Shown here piece by piece: positions 25,235 through 38,800 of a stretch of 64,000 nt of DNA. The notes under the pieces were generated by a model. It did no database searches and was not told the origin of the DNA. It was given only the letters and a program-made list of their open reading frames with translations. The translations under genes were made by a program, and so were the position numbers. Location: the NCBI RefSeq assembly GCF_040807025.1, contig NC_090942.1, positions 199,324,247 through 199,388,246 on the forward strand, read 5' to 3'. This stretch comes from Struthio camelus (lineage: Eukaryota; Chordata; Aves; Struthioniformes; Struthionidae). Position 1 is the first letter of the stretch; each line of letters opens with the position of its first letter.

Positions 25235-28200
25235 CTGAACAACCTAGGAGTTGATCACCTGTCTTGCCAATCCACTGTTGGGCAATAGGCCAATACTCTT
25301 AAAGCCCAGGCAGTCTGCATGTAACAGGGTCGATTAATAGCGATTGGCAAGGCACCAGAAAAGCATTGGCTCTCACCATCTGCTACATGTTTGGGCAGGG
25401 TCGGGGAAGCTATGTAATTTCCTTTTCCAACACAGTGTGGTAGGCCAAGGAAATTTTTTGGCAAGCCACGTCTAGCCCCGGGGCTATATGTTGCACACAC
25501 AGCAAAATATGTATGAAAAAGATCGGGTCTGTACTGGATGTCTGCCGAAAAAAGAATTTTATACTATTGATGTGCAAGATGAACTTAACTGTACAGTGAT
25601 AAAGAGCAGATATAAAATGTAAGTGCTAGCTGAGGAAGAAAACTGTTTCATGTAAGGAGATCGAGTTTCAAGTGGTTTCTAGGAAGCAAAAGTCCGTGGC
25701 TGTCCGTGAATGGCCAGATGTCTTTAGAGGACAAGTGGCAAAGAGCCAGGATAAGTGAGAAATGCCTGCAGTGTTTTACTGAAAGGGCCACCTATGTGCT
25801 CTTTATGCCAAATACTGCTGGCAAATGGGATGAATGCAGTGTGTAAATAAAGGAGTTACATAAAAAAGACAGAGTTAATTTATGAAAAAGCAGTGATGAG
25901 GATCAGTCGTTCCTGAAGACTCTGCATGTCATCTCTCATACTGCCAGTGGGGCAGCAGCATTTGGTCTGTCTGGTAGGATTCAGCTGTGCTTTCATGGGG
26001 AATTTATGGTCTTGTTGTCCCAAAGAACACAATGAAGAGTGCCGCAGAGCTAGTTCAGATGGAGACACTTTGTGTTTCATGGCCAGTTGTTCTGTTATTG
26101 GGACATCTCTGGTGCCCTTCTGACTACTGTCTCATCAGTGAGGTCCAAGGCATTGCAAGGAACCTGCCAACCATATGCTCTGATGAGAAGAAAAATCTTA
26201 GCTTTAGTGCCATTAGTAAAAGGATGGCTGCCATCTGATGGTTGAAATCACATGGGGAATTGAAAGAGTTCTTAAATGCCTTCAGGAGATTTTGTTTTTA
26301 ATGACAAGTCTGATGTGATCATATTTTAGAAACGAGGAGGGAAGGAGAAAGCAATTAGTCTGCATTCTTATATTACATCCTTGCTGTCCTGTACATCAGC
26401 TTTAATCCTTTGCTAAAGCTTGGGCCAAAGTATTAAAGTATTTCTTTTCAGAAAACATGTTCTGAACTTAAACCTCAGGGTTATTGTACGTAAAACTCTG
26501 AATATAACTCTTAATTAACCAATGCCAATATACTTCAGAGAATATACTTAGCAGTAAACAAAGAAATAATCACAGAAAACGTGAAAACGTGTAAGTGGTA
26601 TATGGTACAGCATACAGACCTTAAAAAACTATTGCAGAACACATCTGCAGGTTTTTTCATATATAGACTTCTTCACTTTGTGGCTATTCCATCTTTAAAT
26701 ATGATGCTGTAACATAACAACACATTTCAGCACACATCTTTGAATTCACGCTTCCTCATTTTTAAAAATGTTTTTCCCTCCACAGCAACGATACCATATT
26801 GTCTGCATACCTGACCCAGACTCTGTTTTGCAGACGTACAGGCAGTTAGTCTGGAGTCTTGGGGTATGAACAACCCATCTTCAGGCTGTGGGTCTATAAA
26901 TATTTCTCTTTGCAGCAATGCTTCAGCGGCATTGGTCATAGGCAACCCTGAGCTGTGCCATGACTGCTATTTCAGGGTGGCACCAAATGAGGAAACTGAT
27001 ATGGACTGGGAATAATCCTCAGCCTCCCCACCCCTGCCTTTTTTTGCAAGTTTATTTTGAAGCTGCATTCGTTTCCTGAACCCATTCTCTATGTCCTCGC
27101 ACAAACAGTTGCGCTAGCGCGGCTGAGGGAGGAGGGAACAAATAGGAATTGCTGCAAGCTGCCCTCCTGCTACGGTGAATTCCTGTCCACAGAATCAGGG
27201 CTTTCAGTGAAACAAATCTGGAACCACTACCCACATTTGTAAAAGCTGGGGACCAGCATATGAAATGGCTGTTCTATAGGTCTCTGAAAGGCTGTAACTG
27301 TCTAGATTTCTACCTTTATTCATCCTAAAAGTCAGTTCAGAATTTATAAACATTCTCTACACCAAGCTCTTCCCTATTCTCTGGCTGAGTCAGAGCTACA
27401 AAGTGAATCCTGTACACTGAGCAGCCCTGAGAGATAAATGCTCACCCTTCAGCTTTCTGCACAAGTCTGTTAAACATATCTACGTATGCCAAACATTTCC
27501 AGAGCGGAGGGTTTCCACAGTAAGTAAAACTGGACCTGCAATCTCCTGTATCCCAAGTGGCATAGGTATTAGGCGTTAACTCCTGCATTAAACATCCCCA
27601 GGTGTACAGTGATATGCTATTGTGCCCACTCGGCTCCCTCCATACTGGTGCTCCTTCTCCTCTCTATGCTCCACCAGGCTCCACTTTTGGAGAGCAGCTA
27701 TGTGCAATAACCCCCAATAAAATTTCTTACAAAGTTCAGAAATAGCTACTGAGCATGTTGAAACACCATATAGCAGGACATGAACTTTGGGATGTTTCTG
27801 GGCCTGGTCATTAGAGATGTGTATGGGCAGAAGCTCTGAGATTTCCAGCTTAGAACCATGTTTCCTATAGGGTTGCCAAACCTTGGGTTTGACCTGGAGT
27901 TGGGAGGATTTCAGTTTCCAGATGTCTTTCCATGTGGGTTGAATGGAAAGTGGCTTCCATAAAACTCTCCTCAAGGCTCCCACAGACTTGAGCTGAAGAC
28001 AAATTCTTCCTTCTTTGTGATCTGACAATTTTCATACCTTGCAGTATTCCAGTCACTTTGCATCAAAGATCAGGCTTCTTTTGCAGTGCAGTCTTGTAGG
28101 CTAGTTATTGCACTAGTGCATCCCACTAATTTCCAAGGGCTGCAGCACATTTTGAGATTTCGTTGAAGTTCATTTCAGTTTTGTGTGTTATTTTTGTAGA

Positions 28201-29149
28201 ACTGGTGGAAACCAGATGGAGAAAAGCCAATTTCCCCACGGTCATTTAGAACTCTAGATGAACTCTTGTTCAAATTGTACAAAGTACTGAAGAAAAACTC
28301 ACACGCTGGGAGCCTGCCTGTCACTTTCAGCAGAAATTTAAGGGAAAATTAGCTGGCTAGATTAAACAGTCTTACTCATTCTTGTAAATTACTGCTCTAA
28401 TACTTAATTCTTTTCTTTTTAAGAAAGAATTACAGGTTATGAATGTTTTGTTACGATCAGCCGAGTAGATGAGTGTCTACAAGGTTTATGTCAAAATTAA
28501 CAATGAATATAGGCCAGAGACATGTACACAATAGATATGACTACAGTGATAAATAGAAGTGGGGATATTGGACCCCTGATTGTCCTTGAATGATCCACTG
28601 CTTAGTTTCCCCTGGCTTATTTCTTCTTTCCACTTTGCACTCAGTGCAGCTAGCTCTCTCCTAGATAAAGCCCAGGTACGGCTGTGAGGATAGCTCGAGG
28701 GGGTATGAAGAGGACCACTCTAGATACTCTTTAAACACTACCCCAGAAGGCTTTTCATTTTTCCCCATCACACTCTTCCCACGCCCTTATGCCATATCCC
28801 CATCTCTCCTGTTTGGGCCAGTATCCGTTACTACAGTGAAGCATATGGGATACATTTTCTGTTTGAGTCATTTTTAAACATCAGTGAGAAATGCGTTTTT
28901 CAAATGTAAGCGTCTCTCTGAGAAAATGAGAAATATCCTACAGGTTCAGATCATGGTTCTTCTACCCCAGGACTCTGTCTCCAACCATGACAATAAGGAA
29001 TGCCTCCAAGAGAGCACACATAAGACAGGACATTTTCTGCAGTCCATTCCCATTGTATTCCCTTATCAACTACAACTGGTGTTTTGGGGATGGTAGATGG
29101 TGTATCCCTGCCTAGTTCATTTAAAATCTGCTTATGGACTTGTTTGTAA
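25235..29149. other. Intergenic, no gene recognised
   Basis: The longest frame (146 codons, minus strand, 27588-28028) has no recognisable domain. No RNA gene or clear repeat was found. Confidence 0.65.
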
Positions 29150-29570
29150 GTGTGTTTAACGCTTATTTGCCTCCTGTGCTATCTACTTCCACAACCACCT
29201 TCGTTAGCAAATCCAGAGGTTCACTACCCACTGTGTGAAGAAGCACTTTCTTTTACCTATCTCAGACCAATCTACTACTAGTTTCAACATGTCCCTGCCT
29301 AGTTCTAGTATTCTGGGATAAGGTGAATAGCAGTTCTGTGTTCATCTCGTCCGTTACCTTCAGGATTTTGTAAGTGTCAATCATACCCTCCCCTCCGCAG
29401 CCTCCTCCTCTCCAAACAGAAGCCTTTTTAGCCTCTCCTAACAAAGCAGTTATTCCAATACCTTGATCTCTTTAGTTATCCTTCTCTGCATTTCCTCTAA
29501 TTCTACTGCATCCTGGAGAGAACATAGCTGAGCATCAACGGGAATGTTTTTGGGTGGGTTATGCAATGTT
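29150..29570 (-). mobile_element. Old antisense CR1-type LINE fragment
   Basis: The minus-strand frame includes DTYKILKVTDEMNTELLFTL followed by TRTRQGHVET. This is the decayed counterpart of the CR1 ORF2 C-terminal segment upstream of the 'R-H-F' region. Antisense DNA words such as CCTAGTTCTAGTATTCTGGG support this. The 3' and 5' edges are not sharply defined. Confidence 0.7.
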
Positions 29571-32164
29571 TCTAATTCCAGACACAGTAGCCCTGAATTA
29601 AGAGTGCCTCAGCCTCTCAGTCTCACAGATTGCCTCATTACAGAGAAGCTTGGCTGCTCCAATTGCTTTTCATTGCACTGCACTCTGTGGGCCAAAATGG
29701 ACTCTAGTCAGAAAATCCTTCTAATTACCTGAAAATTTATGATAAACATAGGTGAATCTGACCTCTCTCATTCTCTTGTACATATAGAGGGAAAAGACCT
29801 ACAAAGGCACATTAGAGGTTTTGCTAGTGGTGTAAAGAATAGTTTGAGTTCTTTATGATGCCAATGTCCTTTTAGGAGGAAAGATGAGTGTAAAGAAAGT
29901 AACTGCAGAGTCTCAGCAGTCTTTGACTAATAACGCCCCCCAGGCCCAGCTTTGTTAATATTTTTGTAGCAGCGGAACACCCAACAACACTATGGTTGCA
30001 GAGAAGTAGATCCAGTTGCACCCAACTGCGAGGCAGAAGCTGGGTGCAGCTGTTAAGGGCAGAGGTTCTCCTGGGTGTTCCACAAGGTAAGGGCCAAAAA
30101 TAGAACACAACATGCCAAGGAAGGGAAAAAAAAACACTTTTAGGGCAATGAGAATACTTGGTGGTTACTGAAGACTTTTCTGGTAAATGGCATGACTAAT
30201 GTCTTTCCTGTAAGTGTCCTGGCCTCCTTCCAGGAACTGGCCACCTAGCACTTACTGCTTGACAGCATTGCCATGGCTGTCAGGGAACAGACTGCTCAGA
30301 ACTGCCCTTTGGTGAAAGCCAAAGACAAATAAACCTTCTGTGAGTCAGCAAAAACAAAAAGTAAAACGAGAATTTTGTGAACTCCTCAGGGCTCCACTTG
30401 GACTAATACCTGAGATGGAAAGCAAGAAAAACTTGCAGAAGAAGCAGTTGGCTGTACCTCCATGCAAATCTACTCTTGAGTAGGTGTCTTAAATGTCTGA
30501 AGGTAAAACCTAACATGGGAGTAGCAGCCATAGGGGTGCTGGGAACGGTAGGGAGGCTCGAGGCCAAGGCCAGCTCTCCAGCTGTGCAGCTTCTCTACTT
30601 TTGCTGGAATTCAATCAGGAATGACATCTCCTGGGTTTGTGCAAGAAATGACCACTGTTGCAAGGCACAGACCCAATCGGGAAGAGAAAAATATGGCTGT
30701 GAGGAAATAGTAATCGCTTCTTACAAATTGTTTTCATTTGACTCAACCCATTAGTTTGGTTTTTTTTTAATTGCATATGCAAAATTTGACCATTCTTAGA
30801 GTAAAAATGGAAAAAGCCATACTTATGCTATTTTGCTGTTTATAACAACTGTAGGTGCTGTATCAGAAGTTTTCAGACGGGCAAAAAGCAATTATTGTCA
30901 CTAAGAAACACTTCTTGCACATAAACTGTCACCCTCACCCAGAATCAGAGCTGAGACACAGGATAATGGGCCTGAAGCCGTTGTCCTTATTTATTAATGT
31001 GTCCCAACACAGCCAAGAAATCAAGTTGACTGGCACAAAAAATGAGCCCAATTTTCACTTCCGAAGTCAGGTAGAGTCAGGTTCATGCTGGCTAACTCCC
31101 CTCTTTGCAGTGAGTTTAAGGCATGAGCAGTGGATACAGGTCTTTACTGGCCCACTTGCTGCAGCTCCATTGGCTTTAGCTCACAATAGTATCCAGGTGG
31201 CCTAAAATGCAAAGAGAATCCAGGGCAAAGAAAACGCAGGCTTTCAGTCCCAGCATCCATAGGTCTCCTGAGTTTACATTTCTGCTTACGCAAGAGTCAA
31301 GTTTACTCCCAGCCATCCCCCAGGGAGACACTAATTCCTGTGGGTTACAAACCCCATTGCCTACTTTCGAACAGAGATTTCATATAACTCAAGACACAGG
31401 CAAAGACGGGGAGAGGGGACAAAGCTACCTGAGGGACTGGTACAGTGTGGAATTAAAGTGGGGGCAGATATCGCTGCGGTAGTGACGAGGGGGCAGCAGA
31501 GCCCCTCAGACATGACGCAGAGCATGCGCTGTGCCAGGCAGCAGCGGCAGGGGCAGAGCAGCAGCCCCGTCGGCTCCCACATCCTCCTGCTGATAAATCT
31601 GCCTCCAGACAATGAAAGGTGGTGTGGCCGTCTCTTCCCAGGGCTGAGGGTCCCTCTTCTTCTTGAGGAGAAGTTGTTGTACAACTGGGCCAAAGGTGGG
31701 AGGTCTCATTTAGAGTCCTCTCCCTTTCTAAGTCTAACCTGGCTTGTATCCTCCCCTGTCTCTGCCTTTAAGTAGTTGTGCAACTATATTCAGCCACACC
31801 AAGAATGAAATCAGAGTAATGCACATTTCTGAGAGGGAAATATATTGCTAATGCAGCTCTGTTTTCTTCATCCTTCACTTTCTTAGATGCTTAATAGACA
31901 CCTGATAACAGTGGATCCCATGAGAGCTCAGTGCTGCAGCATCTTTCTCTGCCTTCCTAGTCTTCCTCTCCTTAGGAAGACTTGTTTTCCAAAGGCCTTT
32001 CTAAGCGTTAGGCAGCAATTCCTTTGCAGAGTTAGTGTTTGCTATCGTGAGTCACTGCTGACAGGGCTGACAGTCCTGGCAGTGCCAAGTGGATCCGTCA
32101 TTTTGTGAGGGGCTCCTGCCTCATGCTGACCTGCTTCTCCATAGCACTGCGTGCATGCTTACCT

Positions 32165-32240
32165 GTGCATATGTAGGCACCATATCTCCCTATGTGCAAT
32201 ATATCCCTATGTGTATAGATCTATACCTATATACATAGAA
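32165..32240. repeat. Degenerate TATGTG/TATATA simple repeat with palindrome
   Basis: Imperfect CTATGTG and TATATA units surround GTATAGATCTATAC (32213-32226), which is its own reverse complement. The tract could extrude as a hairpin. Confidence 0.6.
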
Positions 32241-34855
32241 CACACGTATTTCTGACAAAAGACAGGCCTGATAATTGCATGAATAAAATAATACAAATAA
32301 TGGATATTAAATCAATGTACCCAGGCAGGAAATAAGCAAGTCACCAATATGAAATGCACATTATAGTACTGACAGGTGTTTTAATATGGCTTGTGAATAA
32401 GGGATTTATTTATAATGCAGTACTAAGAAAAAAGCTAAGACAAACCCTCAGAGTCTAATTATTTATCCAGCTATGCAATTATTAGTCATAAATCTCTAAA
32501 ATGGCTGAGAAAGTGTTTGGGAAAATGCCAAGTCTGGTGCTGTGTGAGAAGCTATTGCTAGAGACTGTGTTATACCTACCAATATATTATGACCAAAGAC
32601 ACTAGAGAATTTCCATTTTCTGGGAGCACTGCCTTTTTGCAGCAAGAAATATGCTTTCAGTGACTGCTCTGATATCATGTTACTGGCTCCTAGTGCACAG
32701 GGGAGGTGGAATGGAGGTAGTTGGGCCCTTCTGGATTAAATGTCTAATATATGGTTGCTAAGGACAACAGGGGACAGGGTTTAATGACCCAGGTGGTCCC
32801 TTCATATTCTATACTCATATCCTCTACTATTCATATGGTTCCTCAGGGATCTGCCTGATCGAATACTAAATCCTGAGACCTACTGGAAGAGCATTGGCCC
32901 AAGTGATATAATATGTGATGAGGCAGAAAAGAAGCATGCGGGTTAGCCAGTCGCTACTCAGTGTATCCCAGCCCCAGGACCGAAGCATTTGAGATCCTGG
33001 ACAATCGTGGCAGAATGCAGCTCCTCAGGGCCATGGGCAGAGCCCTTGTCCCCTTGCAGCCATCGCGCGGAGAAGCCCTTTGCTAGAAGCTGGCACTGGC
33101 CTTGCTTCAGTGCACTCGGCCCTCTTCCTCAGCAGCAGCAGCATTTACTTGAACAACACACCTAATTCTGGAAGAGTTCCTGGACCCGCAGTCTTTCTGC
33201 TCTACATGTTTGCCAATCATAAAGTAATAAACTCCCTAATGTAATCAGTAGAGTCTCCTGACATAGATAGCGAGGTACCAGTGCGAGAACTTTGGACATA
33301 AGCCGCAAGCTGCCATGACTGTGTGCATGTCATAATTTTGGTTTTAACCATATCGATGGTGAGTGTAAAGAAGGAGTTCTGTACCCTCATATAGTTTCCA
33401 CGGGACTTTGCCATCACTGTGCTCTTATGGTAGGGGTATCTTAAACACACGTCCCATAAATTTCTAGTACTATTTGTAATGAAAACCCAAGAAATTGAAC
33501 CAGTAATGAACTTTAGAGCCCTTGTTAGTGTAAAGCATGTTATGATAGTCAAGCATAGGAAAAAGCCAATTAGTACGTGCCTTCTGAGTTAGAGAGCAGC
33601 AATGAAGAACACTGCCATATTAGGAACCAAACCTTTATTGACACTTTCCAAGGACCACTGCATGCTGATTTGAACTCGGTTTCTGAGACTGTCTACATAT
33701 AGATGCTTCCTGGGGTGCCCAGCCTTTCTAGGCTTGTTGCACATCCACTACAAAACGAGGAGCTACAACACAGACTTTGCTGAAAAAAATGACTGCTGCA
33801 TCACCCTCTGTGTTTTCTCAGCCCAGAAAGCCGGGAGGAAGGAAGTAAGGCAGTAAGGAGCCTGCGAAGCATTGCCCTGAGCCACACTTCCACAATCACT
33901 AGCACTGTATTTGAGCTGGCTCTTTTGGAAACGTATATCTGATTTAGATATGCTCTGAGACTGCATTTAGTAGCATTTTTGCTGAAGGAGGCTGAGCACA
34001 GGATGCAGAGAGTCCAACGGTGCATGCTTCAGGTGTGCTGTGTGGCATCACTGGGGGCATGCATCCTGTGCCTCTGCATGGCTCCAAGCCAGGCTGTCCC
34101 TGTGACACTTGTGCGGAAAAAAAACTGTAGCAAATCAATCTCAAGACACCTCATTTTCCAGAAAGGAGGGCACTAGGCTACCTCCCCCTCACCGCTTACT
34201 GCATGTCTTTTGTAAGCTGCAGAGGGTCCGGCAGTGGGGATATGTGCATGCCACCAGTCCTACGAGTGGCAGTTTGGACCCAGCTTGGCTTCCTTCCTAC
34301 CCACTCTAGACCCCCTATAACAAAATAGGCTCTGAACAGAGCTGGTCCCACTGGCTGCGTTGTTACATTTCTCTCTGATAACAGAGTTTCAGAGGGGTAG
34401 CTCCATTTCCCTCAGGACATAGATCCAGGCAGAGGCTGCTGAGTGCTGGCAGTGTCATGCAGCCAGTTTGGAAGTCATGCAGCAGCAGTGGAACGAGGAC
34501 CTCAGGATGGCAATAGTGATGTTTAGCCACCGAGTGATGAGAGGAAGGTCACTGGGAAGCTGGCAGCCTCTGCCCACAGAGGTGACTGAGGAACTAGCAA
34601 GCAGCGTCCCAGAGGTTTGCCCAAGGAGCAGCTCAGCTCTCTGGCAGGGCGTGCAGCATGTCAGCAGGCTGCAGCGGCACTGGGGGTGCTGAGGAGGACA
34701 GGAGCTCTGTCTCAACCGATGGTGCTCGGCTTTGCTCCTCTTTGGCCTCAGCATGCACTGTCTGTCCTATAATTGCATGTGCTCCCAACTGAGCCCCCTT
34801 CCCGTGATCCCCCCTCCTCTGCTCCCATGTGGTCCTACTTGTGTGCAGCACCCTC

Positions 34856-34892
34856 TGAGCACAGAGCACACAGAGCACACACTGAGCACACA
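34856..34892. repeat. Short GAGCACACA tandem repeat
   Basis: Four imperfect copies of a 9-12 bp unit (GAGCACA plus GA or CACA). It explains the Cys-rich stretch seen in the overlapping minus-strand frame. Confidence 0.7.
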
Positions 34893-35799
34893 TGTCCTTG
34901 GCTGCCTGGCTTCCCTTGGGGCTGTTTGACGTGCTGAACACAAACGTGGAGGTGGTAACTGTTCTCTCTTTGGCTAAATAAAGTACCTTTCCTCCACATG
35001 CATTATTTAGGGTTCCCATCCTCTGATCTCCCCTGCCTCGCCCAGGGTAGGTGACGGCAGATTCCCTGATGCTGACTGCGTCATGAGAAACGTTTGACAA
35101 GGACGGCTGGCCAAGCCTGCGCGTCCCAGGGCAGCAGGCCCTGATGTGAGAAGGAAGGGAAAAGCTGCCTGCAAAGTCGGGCAGGCAAGCGCAAATCTCT
35201 AATGGGTTGGCCTAAAGCCAGCCCTACCGCTGCCCTCTCTGACCATCTGTAGGCACCTGCGCGTTTGCAGCGGGGCACTGGCCTGCATTACCACAGGCTG
35301 GAGGATGCAGCTCTTACCCGAGCCAAGAGGTGGCTGTTCAAACATGCCGTGGTGCTGTTGCTGCCCTTGGAGCTGGGGTAAGCTGAGCTCCCAGACAAGG
35401 ACCACACTGTGCCCTGGGCCAGCAGAGAGGCCCACTCCCCCAGGAATGTTAAGAGGACCCTATATTGCTATCACAAGCCCTGGACCAGGTTCATGTCATC
35501 CGGGTTCCCTAGATAAGGCTTATGTGTGACAGATGGTGGAAGGAGAGAATAAATCCTGCCCAGCTACTGTCTTGTGGGACTGTTGCCTAATCTTTCTTTC
35601 ATTTGCAGTGCTGAATTTTTCATGCTATACTAATAAAACCCACTTGTACCATTCCATCATCACTCGCTGAATCATTTGAGAAAAGAGTAGATTTGGCAGC
35701 ATATATCTTCATTGATTTCCAGCATGTATCAGTCCTCTGTTCCCCTCTTATTCGTGGATAGCCATGATGTGCTTTGTGAAATTAGCTAGGAACAGAAAC

Positions 35800-35882
35800 T
35801 TATAAAAATGCAAGATCAATTGTACTGAGTCAGACCAAAAATCCTTGTGGACATGATTCTGCCCCTGACAATAGCCTTACTT
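35800..35882 (+). repeat. Ancient interspersed repeat fragment
   Basis: The words TGTACTGAGTCAGACCAAAA and GATTCTGCCCCTGACAATAG recall a widespread sauropsid repeat. In that repeat, 'ctgggtcagaccaaaggtcc' is followed by 'atcctgtctccgacagtggc'. A shorter relative (TTGCTGGGTCAGACC) occurs at 38940-38954. I cannot name the family with certainty. Confidence 0.45.
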
Positions 35883-38800
35883 GGCTATATTTGAAAGCAG
35901 CACTTGGGCCTGCCCAGGAAGACCCCACTGATTTCAAGTCCCGCACCATAATTACTCAAGCATCATACAAATGCAGTCTTAGCTACAACAAGCCAAACAC
36001 AACAGACAGCCACAGGCAGAGGGCTGCAGAGGAAAGGCTCCGCTCTCTGCTTCCCACTCCTGCCATTTATCTTGCAACAGCTCTGGCATTTGTCAGACTC
36101 TTTCTGCAAACTGCTGTAACTCACAGAAATGGCAGTTTTCTGCCATTTGAGTGAGTGGAATGGCTCAGTGAAAGGTCTGCTGGGCACCATAGATGAAGGA
36201 AAGGTGAGGATGAGACTGCAGGACCAGGAACACAAAAACAAGAGAGGAGGGAGTTAGGAAAAGGATAGGGTCTTATAAGTCATCTTTTTCCAGTGCCTGC
36301 AAGGTATCAAATGAGCTCAGTGGTCCATGAAACTGCAGCCTTGCAATGTGACATGTAACCCCACGTCTTGACCTTTAGTCATTTGCATTAAGGTCGTGTG
36401 GAGAAGATTTGATCAGGTCCATTTGCACCCACTTTGTGGCGCAAAAGGTTAACCCGAGCCAGGCCCTATATATTATGCAGCTGCTACCACTGCTGGTGCA
36501 TCAGGACTGCCCACAGCTACGGGGATGAGCCTCTCCTGCGTCCCACCGCGCACAAACAGAGAGCACGCTGCGCCCTGTGTCTGATAAATGTTAGGAATGT
36601 TGCTGTGGTGGGTTTGTGCTGTTTCACATTAGGATGTTGAATACACAGCTGGCTGGCAGCTTGTTAGACCACACATCTTGTTGGGAAAAGCAGAATCCAC
36701 CACATGGGATTTGCAGAGTGCTGAGCAAAGGGAAGCGAGCAATGATCCAGGCTCCTGGAGAAGTCCACCAAGGAGCACAAAGTGGTACAGCACACTCAAG
36801 ACCTCAGAGCCCAGGATGGCCTGTGTTAGCGTAAGGGTGGAGCTAGATGCCACCGTGGTGCAAACGTGGCAACCCTTGCGCTCCGGGTGAGCAGCAGCAG
36901 GGAAAAGCCAGGCCCAAGGAGGTGTGTGCAGGCCTACAGGGAGGAGGGAGCTCCTGCAGGACGAGGACGTTGTTGAGACCTTGTGGGAAGAAGAGGTGAG
37001 GAGAAGAGCTTCGTGACGAAGCATGAAGCGTGTTGACTTTATACAGAGTGTTTCACCATGTTCAGGAGGCCTTTCTGGTAAAAAGAAGGTGTACTATGAA
37101 GCTTTTAAAGCTAGTCATCTGTATAAGTCTGGGGACATATGAAATTGCCCCGTGTCTGGGCTGATCGGTCACCTCCATCTAAGGCATAGCAGAGGTGCCC
37201 AAGTTGTAACCCAGAAGAGCAATAGGCAGCTCCTCTTTATAGGGACTTTTCTGTAAACTGCTGGTGTGGAGAGTGGAGTGACTGGCAGGGCAGGAGAGGG
37301 ATTGGCCACAGCTGGGACCCGCCTTTGCTACCCTGCAAGGTTTGGCCACCCCGGGCTGTGAATTCAGGGTTACTGTTGGGGAGGAGACACAGCCAGGTAG
37401 CCCAGTGGTACCCCTCTAGGGGCACTGGCATGTGAAATGGTACTAGTGTTACACTGTTTATTCATCTTCCTCCTTTTTATTTCTCCCTTTTAGTAAAATG
37501 CTGTTTTTAAGCCAAGTGACTTCTGTACAAATGGGGATAGTTTAGTTTAATTTTGCCAGGGAGCTGGAGCCGATGTTTTATTAGCAATCTCTTTAAATTT
37601 GAACCTAGACTTTGCTGCTGCCAGTTAAACCCTGGCAGAAGAGTTACATCCTGCTACTTCAGTCAAAAAAAGAAGCACAAACGTAAGCCCCTGTTTGGGA
37701 AACGGAAGCACTTTTCTGAAATATGGCAACCCAGGAGCCATTAAACTGACAGTGGGTGGGATGAGCAATGACTTGCAGGGTTTTGGTCCCCAAAACATGC
37801 CTGGACAGTTTCCTGTTGCTATTTTATGTTTAACTGCGTCGCTAGCATGCCAGGTGTAGTTTCTGTGCTATCAGAAATCTGGCATTTTCTGCAACAGGGA
37901 TCGCAGGCTTGGCACAGTGGGTACAAGCATATTTCCTGTGATGCATGGGGTGCCGTGTAAATCCTGTGGTCTACACAAGGGGAGAAAAGGGTTTTTTTGG
38001 CTGGGTGACTCTGTGATAACTAGGTGTGAATTAGCTAAAGGAAACTTCACCCACATAGGAGGGCCTCAAGGTGAAAACGTCAGCATGGCATTTACATCGG
38101 GCAGAGGGAAAACCCCAGGGGCTCCACCAGCATTTGTGCTGGGGTCACCACCTGCACGGGCAGCACGGCCCTTTGGTCGTGCTGCTCCAGCTGGCTGCGC
38201 AGCCACACAGCGAAGAGGATCAGGGAGCCAATCTGGGTTAAAAATAGCTCAGTAAAGGGAAGGAATAAAACAAGTATTTTTTCAGCCAGATGGGTTCCCT
38301 GCACTGGCTCCCCAGGTGTCTCCACCAACAGCCACACTAACCAAGCATAGGGGTGGGGAGGGGGAACGAGCGTGGGGAGGGAGGATGGCAGATGAGGCCA
38401 GCACAGAAAGGGACCCTCGCGAAGCCTCGTGGGAGCAGGAAAACTGAGGGAGGACACATGGGATTTGGGGAGTGAGGTCAGAGCAGGGGCGAGCAGCGGA
38501 GTCGTGCTATGAAAACTGTCTTCAGCTCCTTGGCGCTGGTGTCTGCCGAAGGCGTAGGGAGTGAGGTACGCTCCAAGAAACCACAGCGTTGTTAAACGCA
38601 CCCCCAGACTGGCCTCTAACTTAAACTCTGATAAATGACAGCCGGTTTTGTTTCATGGCCCGAGCTCTCTAGCCTGAGAGGAGGAAGTAAGTCTGGTGGC
38701 CAGCGAGGGTGCTGGCCCTGTGGAGGTGAGAGCGCCCAGGGTCGCGGGAGCCGGGCGGGCCGCGGTCTCGCAGCTGCTGGCAGGGACTCACAGCAGCTCC

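Larger units (their letters stand above)
29571..35799. other. Intergenic, no gene recognised
   Basis: Composition is mixed. There is an AT-rich quasi-repeat of TATGTGNATATA type words at 32165-32240, with a 14-bp perfect palindrome at 32213-32226. A GAGCACACA-type short repeat lies at 34856-34892. No coding gene was recognised. Confidence 0.65.

Noticed and set aside
34633-35100. 155-codon minus-strand frame with a Cys-rich stretch
   Set aside because: The Cys-rich part is the translation of the GAGCACACA tandem repeat. The rest has no recognisable motif.
38092-38601. 169-codon minus-strand frame as a whole gene
   Set aside because: No familiar domain or supported start. Only its 3' part looks exon-like, and that is listed as a low-interest finding.
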